A DNA stretch of 64,000 nt, taken from contig JAAVTG010000064.1 of NCBI GenBank assembly GCA_011947345.1, forward strand, positions 62,001-126,000. The letters run 5' to 3'. Under the pieces are notes generated by a model. It saw only the letters and a program-made list of their open reading frames with translations, made no database searches and was not told the DNA's origin. Position 1 is the first letter of the stretch, and each line of letters starts with the position of its first letter. This document shows, piece after piece, positions 53,699 to 64,000 of the stretch. The DNA is from Phytophthora quininea (lineage: Eukaryota; Oomycota; Peronosporomycetes; Peronosporales; Peronosporaceae). Made by a program: the position numbers and the translations under genes.

Positions 53699-54883
53699 AC
53701 ATCATATACAACATCAGTAAAAACATAATATGTTGTATAATTCAGCATGGACCCAACGACATACCGAGATGGCGAACGTGCCGGCGCTGGCGTCACTGGC
53801 GCCGATCCAGGTGTCTCTGCTTCTCCGGGCGATGCATCAGGTGTCCCCGGCGGATGGTACGGATATCTCCGCTGCGGAGTCGTTTCTAAGCACACTACCA
53901 TCGAATTAGTAGATCACATCCATAGATCATTGCATGCACAGCGTACCCTGTGGTCGAGATGTCATCACTTTCGTCGTCCGCGTCGTCTTTCTCCTCCACA
54001 GGCACGTGGGGACTCGTCCTCCGCTTCTTCTTTCCCGCAGCTCCGCGCGTGGACGTCACCAGCACCTCCTTGTCCTTATTTTTGCCCGCAGAACGAGCGT
54101 CCTTTCCAACCGTGCAAGCGCGTCCGTACACGCTGCTGCCCTCTTCTTCTCCTCTTGCTCAAGCCGATGCCGCTCTCGCATCTGCGCCAGCTTCTTTCGG
54201 TTGTTTCAGCGGCGACGCGTGAAAGAGTCCTTGTCTCCTTTGTGATCTTTTCCTCCCTCGCTAGCCGCGCTTACTCCTTCTTCGACATCTTCTTGGGGGA
54301 CCTGCAGCCGCTTACTTTGCAGCAGGGAGCTTTCCCTTCTTCTTTGTGTCCAACTCCGCCTGCTCTTTCTCCATCAAATCTCGATATGCAGCAATCTTAC
54401 CCCTGGGCGGTGGCAGCGGTGCCCTTCGAGCCTGGGCACACGTCCTGGCATACCCTGTCGTTGTTGAGGTGGCTCTTCTCCGAAGTCTGCGTCTGTTGCT
54501 CGGTCTCCTGTAATGAATGCACAGTGTTCGATGAGTGCCCGTTTGCGGGGGTCGGGTCCCAGCCCAGCCAGCCGCGCCTTGAAGGCTTCTGACTCGCGCC
54601 GAGTCTCACGCCTCGGCGCCATGTCCCTCTTTTCGCGCTGTTCCCAAACGGAGTGGTTTGGCCACTGGCGCACGTTGGAGCAATTAATCTGGGCGGGTAG
54701 ACCCGACCCGCTCTTGTGCACGTGCCGCCTATCCTACGCTCGGTTTTGCAAGATGTCAACCTACCCGCGTGCAAACTACAGAAACCCTGCGAAATGAGCC
54801 GGTTTTAACTTGTCGTATTTAACAACATGTTAGGAAAAAGTGCGAAAAACGATGTTGTAATATACAACCGTAAGTGTTGGGGG

Positions 54884-54887
54884 TTAA
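54884..54887. repeat. TTAA target site, right copy
   Basis: TTAA, partner of 49057-49060. Confidence 0.82.
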
Positions 54888-56521
54888 TGGTAAACCAACT
54901 TTAGCTTAGCTGCCATGTCATTAACGAAGTCGCTTGGAGATGAACACAACTAAATAGATCTGGACAAAACACATGAACTACCAAAAACAGTCACAGGTCA
55001 GAGAGTGGTCCTACATCTTCGAAACATAATTTCGCCGGAGCAAACGAGACATTTCAATTCGCCGTCGTTTCCGTCAAACCAATTGGAATCACCCCGGAGT
55101 CCGATGAAATCTCCGCTAGTACGACGACCGCACCAGAGATGTTCGTTCTCGGAATTTCGATGTCTTCTCAGATCTGAAGACATTGGTGACGTCGAAAGAT
55201 GTTTCCTGCACCAAAACCGTTTGGCTTCAGTGTTAGTAGTACAGGCTCTCTTTCGTGAATAATTTTCTCAGCTACCGCTACTTCGACGAGACTGACAAAC
55301 CCTTGCGCCATCTGCTAGTATTGTTATTGTTATCTCCAACTTAGCGTATCGATGGCATGTTAACAGAAACGTAGAGCTCGGAGTTCGTTCCAAGCTCGGA
55401 AAACGAAATTATCTAAAGCATGCGCTTTGGGCGGACCAAACTAATACGTGCAGAATCAACCCATTTATATAAGTGTGTCACAGGCAGAGTCATCAAACAG
55501 TCAAGAAAAATATTGGATTGCAGTCGCGGCGGCTACTGGAATTCGACGAGGTGGAAGTATACGCAAAACTAATCGCGAAGTCTTGGCCTGATTAGGATTC
55601 GCGCTTTCACGTTCTGGTGTGTGTCAACGTCATATATCGTTGAGACCAGTCCCAACGGGATACGATATCGATGCTGAGAGAGCTTGCAGTGATTTGGTGG
55701 TTCGAGCAGGGAATCAATCTCCTTGGAGACATCACTATGATTTTTTCATTACTTGTCAAAGCTTACTGGATGAAATAATATAATGAAGTCAGCATAGCGA
55801 CGAATTATATCGTGCAAACAAGGTCGACACATCTCTTGTATTTCTTACGATGTTTATATGGCCGGCACTATAGAGCTCGTCCCGACACGACCACGGTTCG
55901 TCCACGCCGACACGTCGGTAGGGGTAGGGGATTTGCAATCGGCGCTATAACGTCCGATAGAGAACGTATAGTTCGGAACGACGACCGCCCTGCAACCAAT
56001 CAATGTGCCTGAGGCACCGCTAACCTAGACTTCATGCGCCGAACTTAAGTCGCCTTGAACAGCATAAAGACCACTATATGCGCGCCTTTGATCGACTGGG
56101 AATTACTCATTGGTCTCATCGTAGTTGGATTCAACAGTAGCCGAATCAGCTCAGACAAGTGGCGCATGTAGCAGATAGCTTATTCTGGCAGCGTGGATGC
56201 TTTGATGGCGATAGGACAAAGACCAAGGAACGCGTCGTTGAAGCGGATGCTCAAGACGCTTTCAACATGGTCCAAGTCGTTCCAAGTCGGAAACGCAGCT
56301 TGGGTCAATTTTCGTGCCGGTCATAATTCATTCCGTAATTTGCTCTGCCTGACACAAGTCCTCCCTTCCTCCCCGTCCAACTATCGAGATGCATAATCAG
56401 CTGTAGTCAATAGCTTGGCCATAGAGCGGTCTGACAGAGATCATGAGAAACACTGGATAGCGCTGGAGGAGTTCTGAAGCATCAGAAATAAGATCGCTGC
56501 TCCACACCAGGCACCTAAGAC
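54888..56521. other. No gene recognised
   Basis: Short frames on both strands (55005-55262 plus, 54998-55183 minus, 56193-56396 plus) lack features. The plus-strand stretch near 55480-55570 (RLLEFDEVEVYAKLIAKSW) could be a transposon fragment. Confidence 0.35.
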
Positions 56522-56860
56522 CTAATCGTCCAATCCGTAGATGTTCACGGCCACGGGTGGTTGTTTACCGATTGCGCAACCGTGGGTTGGATGGGTGACA
56601 CTCTCTTCCGTACCACCATTAGCAGTTAGGCGCTGACGCAGCATGTACGTTTTAACATTCGCGGAGGTTGACTTGCGCATCAGACGCCGCTGCCATGACG
56701 TCGAAGGTGTATCGGCGATCTTTGAGTTCTCCGCGCACACAGTACAAATGTGCGTAAATGATCGGTTTGACTTCTTCTTGATGAGCTGAGGCGTTGAGAG
56801 GTTTTGCATGTATCTCCACACTGTAGCAAATTCATTTTGTTGCTTGTTCTTGATAGTACT
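56522..56860 (-). pseudogene. hAT-type transposase N-terminus (BED-like finger)
   Basis: The minus-strand frame reads NEFATVWRYMQNL, then HICTVCAEN, SWQRRLMRKSTSANVKTYM and a tail ending at 56522. A W-x-Y start, a C-x2-C pair and an S/T-SA/N-x-K-T/H end are typical of BED zinc fingers at the start of hAT transposases. The last His pair expected in BED is not clearly present (TYMLRQR). The catalytic domain is absent, so this is a fragment. A preceding acidic stretch in another frame (GIDEANDDDAMKES) may be its original N-terminus. Confidence 0.5.
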
Positions 56861-58006
56861 TGATTATTATAGGGATTCCGAACGAGTCGACTCCTTCATT
56901 GCGTCATCGTCGTTAGCTTCGTCGATACCATCCTCAGGGGCGCTAGCACGACTGACCGATCTCGCATGCATGTTTGCTGCGTCTGCGTGCTATGTCTGTG
57001 AAGGTTGACTCTTTGATGCCAGCGTTCTTTACCACACAGCGCTTTCTGAACCGACAGGACCCGCACAACGACAGTCATTGCACTGTTATAATTACAATTT
57101 ATCAGTTAAGACATCACGTGAGATCAACACCTTATCGGAGATTCCATCAGTTCATTTTGATAAGGCGGCAGTGGCAATATTAGATGATGCTGATGGCCAA
57201 ATTTCGGTGCTCTGTATGGGATATTTCTGTGCATCACCGTTTGCTATCGATCCCTGGGCATATTACGTCGCACAGAGATAAATATCTGCAACGTGGATTC
57301 AGCAACAAAACTCGTAAGCAAAATGCGACCGTAAGACTGCGAGATGCGAGGAACACCAGCCTCAACGCTAGCCAAGAACCACACCAAGTATTGTCGAAAC
57401 TTTACTCCTGGAAAATCGCTGTCCTTCACAATCGCTTGGGTTCAATCCTTCCAAGATCGGTTTTGAATCATGCAAGAAGAAAACTTCTACCTTCCAAGAA
57501 TTGAACATAGATCGGATTTCATAGGGGCGTGTTAAAGACATCGAATACTTTGTGAGCTGTTGTATAGTGGTGTGGATGAAACGCACTTTATCGTTGACCT
57601 AGATAATGAAAGAGCTCTCAATTGGCTACCCGGGCCAGTGGGTCCCGGGGAGTCGTAGTTCGAGGAGTTTATTAGTATTTAGTAGTACTAACAATTAAGA
57701 GTAAATCTGAAACCGTATACTCTACTAGAACCTATATCCGCTGAAGATGTCAAAACCAGATCTAGTGTGTCGGGGGCCGTATAAAGGTGAATTAAAGAGA
57801 GCACGGATGTGCATTGCGATGGAATCTGTCCCGTATCGGATGCTACTCGGTTATTGCGGAGTGGTAAATGCTTCCTTGTGTGTTTATAGCAGCTAACAGT
57901 AAATTCAGGTATAGTTTGTGTTAGCAGCGTGCTAAACAGTGCTTTTGACACAAACTTGATTGTTTCAGCGCAAAGACACCGTTACTCCACACTTCATCTC
58001 GCCTAG
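56861..58006. other. No gene recognised
   Basis: Short frames only. A GC-rich imperfect palindrome (cccgggccagtgggtcccggg) lies near 57628-57648. The region before 58007 may hold the promoter of the next ORF. Confidence 0.4.
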
Positions 58007-58501
58007 ATGAAAGCAGCACAAGTCCTTCGAAATCAGGCACGTGCTTCCACGTTATTAGTAGCTGTAGAACCTGCATTTTACGCTCTGCTTGAACTGCACC
58101 ATGCAGGAAGTCCTGTCGTGGAAAATGTGGCGACGGATATAGCTGGACGGGCAGAAGAATACAGGCTCGCATGTGACGTGATGGATGACAGAGACTCTTT
58201 CTACCAGCAGGAGATTCTTGCTTTCATCGCCGCAGACAAACACCATCGCAGGACAGACCACCAGCAGCGGCTTGAGGATGTACAACCACAGGCGCTGACT
58301 CAGCAGCAGCAACACAATCATGCGGCCCGTGCTCAGATACGCTCCAGATCAAGCTCTGAATCGCCGAGACAAGCCAAGCGTCAACGTACAGAAACTGCCA
58401 GCTCCACTGTGCCCGCTGTGTCTCACCTCCTTACACAGTCAGACAACGAGCGTGAGGGATCAAGTGATGACCGACAGGACGAGGACTCTAGTAGATATTA
58501 A
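58007..58501 (+). CDS. Hypothetical protein, helical N-terminus and Q/S/D-rich tail
   Basis: An intact 164-codon frame from ATG 58007 to TAA 58499-58501. The first half is predicted helical (NQARASTLLVAVEPAFYALLELHH, then IAGRAEEYRLACDVMDDRDSFYQQEILAFIAA). The second half is low-complexity: glutamine-rich (LTQQQQHNHAA), an arginine/serine and lysine nuclear-signal-like run (SPRQAKRQR) and an acidic serine-rich end. I do not recognise it. The acidic S/D-rich end is similar in style to the broken ORF at 61638-62120. It could be a small nuclear protein or an element-borne accessory gene. Confidence 0.5.
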   Translation: MKAAQVLRNQARASTLLVAVEPAFYALLELHHAGSPVVENVATDIAGRAEEYRLACDVMDDRDSFYQQEILAFIAADKHHRRTDHQQRLEDVQPQALTQQQQHNHAARAQIRSRSSSESPRQAKRQRTETASSTVPAVSHLLTQSDNEREGSSDDRQDEDSSRY

Positions 58502-59791
58502 AATTCGAGCAAGGTTTTTACTTGCCCATGCATTATTGGTCAACCGGTGGCCCCATTGTGGTTGCTACGCTTCTAAGCCGCGCGGCGTTTGCACCGCCTA
58601 CTTTGCTTCGCTCGTGGCGGGCAAGGTATCCCGCGCGGATTAGATAGAACCTACTATTGTAAAATCCAAGTGTTTTGTCACACGCGAAGGCGACACAAAT
58701 CGGGCCTGTAGCCAAATAAAAACGCATGTAAATCAACACTGATGCAAACTAAATAAGTGTGGAAAAGAAGCGACGTGGCTGTTAATCGGGATGATTGTGA
58801 TCACTGTATAGTAGTAGTGTAGTCAGAACGGTAAAAGTGGCAGAGCAGACACTCCAAATGTACGCAGCAGAATTCCGTTGGCGAGCTGTAGTGCTGCATT
58901 ACGCGTACGGTGTCCCATGCGTCCGCGTCGGTCAGATTTTTGGCATTAGTTCGCCTCGTCCTGGTGATAGAACCGATTTTAACTGAGACTCGCGCTAGTA
59001 CTTGCATCGTGCTGATCCTGGTAGTTTTATATGTGCGTGGTGCCTCGGAATGCCGAGTTTCACGCTGACATCCCGACCTATTTAGAGACCAAAACCGGCG
59101 CATTAGTATAAAAAGCTGCAGATGGGATTGGTCATTAAAATGAGCTTAAATAATAGTAAGTAACTATAATTTAAGGTACGACAGAAACAAATTAGAGCGT
59201 CCTTCTCTTAATTACGTTCCAAAACGGCTGATTTACTATTTGATTAGACATTCCGAGTGCTTTTCACAATACTTAGACCTACGCATCCGGCCTACGCGCC
59301 GTCCTCTGACAGACCTCCGCTGTGCTCCGGTTGTCAAGGAGTATCTCTAAGGCCTCAAAGTGCCTCTTTAATAGTTATCTTGGTTGTGGAGTTGGACGGC
59401 AAATATACGTAAGAAGGTATTATTGATACTCAAAATCTATCCTATTCACAATCCTGGTACTCGAACCTCATCCTTTTTAAAGCTTTCTCTGATTTCTGCC
59501 GATTTTGCTCGCAATTAACCGTGTTTTGTGAGACAGGAGAAGAGTTAAGAGAGAGCGGTGATAGTGATGAATGAGATCGTTAGCGCTGCTTTGACATCTG
59601 GGAACTCCCCGATCGACGGGTGTTGATGAAGGAGAGACGAAGAGTAGCAAATTTGGCGTTCCAAGTGTGATAGATCAGAAAGAGACGAAGACAAGTGTGT
59701 GTTGTACGGCCAAAATAAGCATTAATTTACCATAGCTTTCAGCTTCACTAATTGAGTTGTGTATTCGTTAGCATTAACTGAATACATGGGC
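58502..59791. other. No gene recognised
   Basis: A 100-codon ATG frame at 58801-59103 (minus) has a Cys-rich end (FCCVHLECLLCHF) but no family resemblance. The remainder is AT-rich intergenic sequence downstream of the histone gene. Confidence 0.4.
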
Positions 59792-60103
59792 TTAGTGTCC
59801 GAATCCGTAAAGAATCCGACCCTGTCGTTTAAGAGCGTAAATTACGTCCATGGTTGATATGGTTTTGCGGTTTGCGTGCTCCGCGTACACCACAGCATCT
59901 TGCACTAAGCTCTGAAGGAAAACCCTAAGTGCAGATCTCGTTTCCTCGTACACCAGCGCTGACATACGAATAACTCCTGCACGACGAGCCAGCCGGCGAA
60001 TGGAGCTTCGGCCGATACCCTGAATGCTGTCGCGCAGTATGAAGCGATGACGCTTCGATCCGCCTTTGCCAATGCCTTTCACGCATTTCCCACGTCCAGA
60101 CAT
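59792..60103 (-). CDS. Highly divergent histone H4 variant
   Basis: The ATG at 60103 gives exactly the standard H4 length, 102 residues after Met, with no frame damage. The fold core is clear: [64 protein letters not shown]4 is among the most conserved proteins known, yet this copy differs from the common sequence at roughly a third of positions. Tail lysines 5, 8, 12 and 16 are kept. Lysine 20 is Phe, lysine 31 Arg, lysine 44 Ile, lysine 59 Arg and lysine 77 Asn, and Cys-Val replaces Gly-Gly at 6-7. Canonical methylation at residue 20 is therefore impossible. An oomycete Inr-like motif lies about 95 bp upstream. It could be a specialised variant or an early-stage decaying copy under relaxed selection. 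Confidence 0.95.
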   Translation of the reverse strand: MSGRGKCVKGIGKGGSKRHRFILRDSIQGIGRSSIRRLARRAGVIRMSALVYEETRSALRVFLQSLVQDAVVYAEHANRKTISTMDVIYALKRQGRILYGFGH

Positions 60104-60196
60104 TCTATAGCTCCATCGCAACAACAACGTCAATCTTAAACAGCAACACATCAACTATTTTGTACCTGTGCAGCAGGCTCTTGCAATAAACAACGC

Positions 60197-60210
60197 AAAT
60201 AGTGAAGTGA
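60197..60210 (-). promoter_or_regulatory. Inr/FPR-like core promoter of the H4 variant
   Basis: On the minus strand TCACTTCACTATTT matches the oomycete consensus TCATTYYNCAWTTT at 12 of 14 positions and lies 94-107 bp upstream of the start codon. Confidence 0.45.
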
Positions 60211-60420
60211 AAGTTTAGTCCATGCAATGCTGGATGCGATCGACGAGTAGCTGACAGTGCAACTGTGTCCTGTTTTCCTTTTAAGGGAAACTAGCATATG
60301 ATTTTGACGCGGCAGTATCTTCACCCCATAGATGCATCATTTTCCGCTGGGTGTTTATTCTGTTTTCACTGAGAATTTATTATGAGCGCCATATTAGCAA
60401 GAAAATCACATTTTTTCACT

Positions 60421-61230
60421 TTATTTCTGTGCGTGTGCACTACATTCGATTTGCCCACAACGTTCCACAACTAACTCTCGTCTAAGTGAATTCAAGCAAT
60501 CTAGAATCTCCTTGTGCCTCTGCTGGGCATTGCGAACATCAAGCTCATGTTGATCTCGACGTTTCTTCTCCTCAAGCTGCGCTCGCTCATGATCAGCGCA
60601 CCAGTGCTTCATTTGGTTCTGGTCTCGGCGCTGGAACCACAGGAATAGCTGTATAACATCGCAGTGAGTATGAATCCGGCCTTCAGCACGCTCCACCGTC
60701 AAGTCTTCACGGCTTGCCATGCTCGAGTTACCGTTAGCATGAACTCCATAGTCATGCTGGGATGCTGTACTCTTCCTTGAACCTGTAAATGCAGCACTAC
60801 AGTCTTCGTCATCACCGCTCGTCGCATTGAGAGAACCTACAGCATTCCTGTCTTGGTCACCACGGAGAACAGTCAAGTCTACATCTTGCGGTAGCGGCGT
60901 ATCTTGTGCATCACTTGCAGCTTCAATATCGACTTGCAATTGCGCCGTGTTGGAGCGGCGCATTATCTTGTGTCGTAGCATCAATGCCATCTTCTCCCTA
61001 CAAGTCACAGCGGACTCCTTCCTCTTCCTAGCCGTCGAATAAAGCCGCGTGAACTTCCTCTTCAGACTGACACTAGTGCGGTCGAGCCACTTCGAGTCCT
61101 TGCTGCTGTTGTATGCTGCTGCGACTTGCTCCCACTCGGCTTTCTCTCGAGGCAAGCTTTCGGCAACAACTGCAAGCAACCGTTCTTGCTCAGCATCATT
61201 GTAGTTGGTGGTCCCCTGCGGTTTCGTCAT
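60421..61230 (-). CDS. Myb/SANT-like (DUF6818-type) DNA-binding protein
   Basis: An intact 269-codon frame from ATG 61230. Residues about 7-75 form a Myb/SANT-like three-helix domain (TNYNDAEQERLLAVVAESLP, EWEQVAAAYN, SVSLKRKFTRLYS) of the kind very abundant in Phytophthora genomes and often called DUF6818. The middle is acidic and low-complexity. The C-terminus is a charged coiled coil (AQLEEKKRRDQHELDVRNAQQRHKEILDCL) suggesting dimerisation. Such proteins are partly transposon-derived; here no inverted repeats or transposase were seen nearby. A nuclear DNA-binding role is likely; targets are unknown. Confidence 0.75.
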   Translation of the reverse strand: MTKPQGTTNYNDAEQERLLAVVAESLPREKAEWEQVAAAYNSSKDSKWLDRTSVSLKRKFTRLYSTARKRKESAVTCREKMALMLRHKIMRRSNTAQLQVDIEAASDAQDTPLPQDVDLTVLRGDQDRNAVGSLNATSGDDEDCSAAFTGSRKSTASQHDYGVHANGNSSMASREDLTVERAEGRIHTHCDVIQLFLWFQRRDQNQMKHWCADHERAQLEEKKRRDQHELDVRNAQQRHKEILDCLNSLRRELVVERCGQIECSAHAQK

Positions 61231-61637
61231 CTAACATAGCGCGAAACGTTAGCCAATTTGCCTCAACAGACTTGCTCGCACGATAGCGCTTCCTTACCTT
61301 GGCGCCGCAATTCTCGAATGAGGTGGGCTTTCAGCCGGCACTCCGAAGTTCAAGTTGCTCATCACACCATATCACAGTAGCAAGTCGGGATTCTTTGCGA
61401 ACTGATCCTCGTCATACCACACCAGCGAGTCGAGGTTGTAAGCAAACTTTGCACTGGTCTTCTTTATAGAGCAAAACCGGTATTTGCAATAGAAGCTGCT
61501 ATAAGTATTATTAACAAGACAGTAATAGTATAAATGCAAACGATCGCAAGCAACCTGTTAATCCTTTGATGGCCACCTATCCCATGCACGCCTTGTAGAT
61601 TTAGGTCCATTTAGCTGCAGCCCCATTATCCTTGTCG
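61231..61637. other. Upstream region of the Myb-like gene
   Basis: No coding sequence recognised. It may contain the promoter and, near 61290-61330, a splice-site-like aggtaagg on the minus strand. Confidence 0.35.
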
Positions 61638-62120
61638 CTAGTCGTCTTCCGATTGATCACTGCCTCGTAGATCAATAACTTCAGCGTTCTCCACACCGTC
61701 GCTTTCCTGAGTACTTGTGCTTGATGCTGCTTCGTGTGCTTGGTTTGACGTACGCGGAACAATCAACCGCCGTACAAGAGCTGTTGAAGGCCGCGTCGGT
61801 TGCTGGTGTTCCCTACGCTGCCAGAACTCGGCAAATCGATGATCCTGTGCTTCCCTACGACTACTTCTTTCCTCAGCAAGCATTCTGCCAAACGCATCAT
61901 CACAAATGCTGTCGGCCTGATTAGCGTGTTGGCGGGCCTAGTCATGCCTATCAAATCTCCGTCGCAAGCGCGACACTGCTGCCTGGACGACAAGACTATT
62001 AGCATCGTGTGTCTGTCGTATTTGGCAGAGGTTCTCGTACGCGGCCAGTACATCTTTGAACGCCTGATTCTCTACATCAACGAGCCGTTGTCGGCTTTCG
62101 AGCTCTGATATGTTCTGCAT
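61638..62120 (-). pseudogene. Coiled-coil hypothetical protein with one in-frame stop
   Basis: The minus-strand ATG at 62120 opens a frame that continues to a TGA-type end at 61638 with a single TAG at 61938-61940. Both halves are in the same frame with the same composition: helical, charged, Q/R/E-rich (ELESRQRLVDVENQAFKDVL; AEERSSRREAQDHRFAEFW) and an acidic S/D/E-rich end (GSDQSEDD). About 160 codons in all. The TAG could be one C-to-T change from CAG. No family recognised. It may be a recent pseudogene, a sequencing error, or use a splice event around the stop. Confidence 0.45.
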
Positions 62121-62711
62121 CTCTAGCGAAGTTGGTTGTGAGCGTCTACTATGTTTTTCGTTGATTGTCAGGTACTGTCAGTATCAGGAAATTTTGTGGA
62201 CACCAAAGTGATTGATGTACGGAAAGTTACACAGAGGTGAAGTATGATCTTGAGCTAAATAAAGATAAAAATCCAGCAGTGAAATCGAGCGGCAGCACGG
62301 AAGTTGAGTCACTCGTAAACTGCAGTTGGGCGTCTATATATATGAAGTCGTGCAATCCCAAATGTTACTGATTCACATGTAAGCGGTTATATTATACTAA
62401 AATCGATTAGAGACAACACCTCTGGCTAAAAAGATATCGCCCACAATGTAGACAATGTTTCATGAGCAAAACCTGCATTAGATACGAAAAACTCGTAATT
62501 AAACAAGAACGGGCTGTAAGATGACCAGTCCGTCTCCCGAGAACTTCGGGATGCGAGAGATAGACGTCGAACCTTGGATTTCCTGAGAGACTTTCCGGAT
62601 ACCATTTCTGTGGTGAATTTTGGAGGGGTGTTGCAGTGCTAGATCAACCGAATAAAATAATCAATGTTAGTTATCCGCGCTGAAATATACATCAGGTGCT
62701 GTGCAACCTAC
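62121..62711. other. No gene recognised
   Basis: AT-rich intergenic sequence. A splice-donor-like CAGCAG/GTAGGTTGC on the minus strand at its upper end suggests it may partly be intron of the next feature. Confidence 0.35.
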
Positions 62712-63164
62712 CTGCTGAGTTTTTCATGTCCATCGTCGCCATAGATGCGAGAGATAATTCGTCCGAGTGAGTGGTTTTCTCGTGACCTCAAGCTGTCGCC
62801 GAGGTGTCTGCATTAGCTTCCCTGCCTTATGCGCAGCTGTGCATTTCCGCAAGTGGGGATGACAGGTCCTTTGATGTAGACTACCTAGCGTGCGAGCCGG
62901 CGGGTCCGTGTTATTGCCTTTCGTCGGAAGAGTTGCTTTCGTCTTGACTGACGCGCTCTGCTGATGCGAAGCCTTCAGACAGAGTTCATGATCCAGTAAA
63001 TTCCCACAACAATAGTATGTATCAGTATTTACCTTTTCAAGTGCGCGTTTGCTGTTGTCTTTCCCCAGCCATGGCGGATCAAATTGAGCAAGACTAGCCT
63101 CGCTTTTCTGCAACTGCTCTGAAATCTCTCTTGTACCGCCAGCATTTGAAAAGTGTGATCCCAC
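62712..63164 (-). CDS. Putative exon(s) of an unidentified spliced gene
   Basis: A continuous minus-strand frame (63164-62724) lacks an ATG start, but the region has splice-like signals. AAAAG/GTAAATAC lies near 63030, and an ATGCAG acceptor near 62811 is followed by a frame reading LGDSLRSRENHSLGRIISRIYGDDG up to a GTAGGT donor near 62711. The protein-like parts are charged and basic with no known domain. I call a coding region here only tentatively; exon limits are uncertain. Confidence 0.3.
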
Positions 63165-63569
63165 AATGAATCTATCTTCCCGTTATGACTTGCCTTCTTG
63201 ATGTTCTTAAGTCCTCTGGTGGAGACAGACTCGCAGAATAAGTATTATCTATCCACAATCTATGTCATGGTAATATCATATTATGATAATTCAGATGAAA
63301 ATTATGTATACGTAACATCAAGTCACGAAATGTAAGTGTCACCTCGGCGGCGGTGATAGGGGAAAATCAACGACTGGAAGGAAGCGTATGAAGTGTGTAA
63401 GGCCATAGTTAACCCTTTAGTCCTGGTTTTACTAGAAATACACTAGAAAAATTATGAACGGCTTCACTCCCATGTAGCCAAAATCTCGTTTGTAGCAAAT
63501 GAAGGTTACCATTTTAAAGAAATGTTTGATAGTGCAAATGAGGGCTAGAAATGCAACAACAGGGAAAAC
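63165..63569. other. Intergenic, AT-rich
   Basis: No gene seen. It lies between the uncertain exons and the next gene's stop. Confidence 0.4.
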
Positions 63570-64000
63570 TCAGGCAGCGGCGTTGACTGCTTCTTCCCAC
63601 GAAATGTCCCTTAGCTTTGTGGTTGCTTGGCACTGCTTCTCACGAAAGAGCTTCATGCTTGAAAAGTGGGAGATGACAACAATGGTACCAGGTGGAGGCA
63701 GCGCTGCATCTGTGGACTCCATATTCCAAATCGTGGCTGTGAAGAGGACGGTATCGACTTCTTCCCTGTTTTGATCGTACTGGTCTCGAAACACCTACAT
63801 ATTAAGTCCATTGTTAGAGCACTAGTAATGTGCATGCATTTAGTTCCTTACGGTAAGTAGAGTTTCCAGCGTTTCCGGCGACGTGGCATCAGTGAAGTGC
63901 AAGCGAACCAGCCTGGACTCCTTGTACATGTGGTCAGAGACCCACAGTAGCTTCATTCTCAGCTCGACGCTTTGGAGCGATACTTTCCTCTGGATTAGCT
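63570..64000 (-). CDS. Conserved-looking spliced gene, 3' part, possible OB-fold
   Basis: Two exons on the minus strand (64000-63852, running in from beyond the window; 63794-63570) join in phase across a 57-bp GT-AG intron and end in TGA. The visible 123 residues include VELRMKLLWVSDHMYKESRLVRLHFTDA-type beta-rich sequence and then DTVLFTATIWNMES, GTIVVISHFSSMKLF. The pattern of alternating hydrophobic strands with GTIVVI in the middle could be an OB-fold as in single-strand nucleic-acid-binding proteins, but this is only an impression. The clean splice sites and frame mark it as a real host gene. Confidence 0.6.

Larger units (their letters stand above)
49061..54883 (-). mobile_element. piggyBac-like element 2, 5823 bp
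   Basis: Flanked by TTAA. Ends CCCTCCAACACTCACG and CCCCCAACACTTACG form short inverted repeats. Subterminal CAACATGTTA/AACAAGTT palindromic motifs occur at both ends (about 49105-49130 and 54810-54835). The single transposase gene is on the minus strand and interrupted by about 1.1 kb of unrelated sequence. Confidence 0.85.

Noticed and set aside
53747..54592. A 281-codon plus-strand ORF
   Set aside because: It is antisense to the basic and acidic N-terminal exons of piggyBac element 2; it is low-complexity and has no domain.
58801..59103. A 100-codon minus-strand ATG ORF with a Cys-rich end
   Set aside because: No conserved pattern, no promoter or splice signals; too weak to call.
1..64000. 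tRNA, rRNA or CRISPR arrays
   Set aside because: No convincing cloverleaf, rRNA segment or regular repeat-spacer array was seen; the iteron arrays have irregular spacing and no unique spacers.

Overview
The window looks like nuclear DNA of a plant-pathogenic oomycete, most likely Phytophthora or a close relative. The evidence is a family of secreted RxLR-dEER effector genes, short GT-AG introns (48-88 bp) in GC-rich host genes, oomycete-type Inr/FPR promoter motifs, and a dense mix of transposons. It has the layout of a repeat-rich accessory region: a few compact host genes in a sea of effector copies and nested mobile elements.

Layout. 1-2.2 kb: a retroelement-like ORF cut by the window edge, an effector 3' fragment and a frameshifted Crypton recombinase. 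2.25-5.53 kb: a complete Mutator-like element (82-bp inverted repeats, perfect 9-bp target duplication) with a frameshifted transposase and a small zinc-finger/coiled-coil gene. 5.9-10.1 kb: four effector loci, all broken, one by a 107-bp SINE-like insertion. 11.9-14.0 kb: a host-gene island with a six-knuckle CCHC (CNBP-like) protein, a two-exon homologue of complex I subunit NDUFA1, and a four-exon ubiquitin-like-fold protein. 15.0-19 kb: more decayed effectors and a LINE fragment. 19.8-21 kb: a dead PIF/Harbinger transposase. 21.2-23 kb: decayed sequence of unknown origin. 23.1-24.3 kb: a short Mutator-like derivative. 24.4-27.7 kb: a Crypton-like tyrosine recombinase flanked by inverted arrays of short repeats, facing a second zinc-finger/coiled-coil gene.

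27.8-42.1 kb is a decayed Gypsy retroelement (minus strand) that received at least three insertions with readable target duplications: a 578-bp Harbinger derivative (TTA), a 1561-bp Tc1/mariner with 252-bp inverted repeats (TA), and a 3650-bp piggyBac-like element (TTAA). 42.1-44.9 kb is a CCHC plus OTU-protease ORF of LINE type. 46.1-46.8 kb is the only intact RxLR effector. 49.06-54.88 kb is a second piggyBac-like element with TTAA ends. 56.5 kb carries a hAT-type BED-finger fragment. The last 6 kb is gene-like again: a full-length but very divergent histone H4, a Myb/SANT-like protein, two poorly understood ORFs and a spliced gene running off the end.

The effector family (about ten loci, one intact) shows birth-and-death evolution driven by local duplication and transposon insertion. 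The most unusual points are the divergent H4, the recurring small C2HC-finger accessory gene found in both Mutator-like and Crypton-like elements, and the repeat arrays beside those genes. Many frameshifts lie in homopolymers, so some may be assembly errors rather than real mutations.
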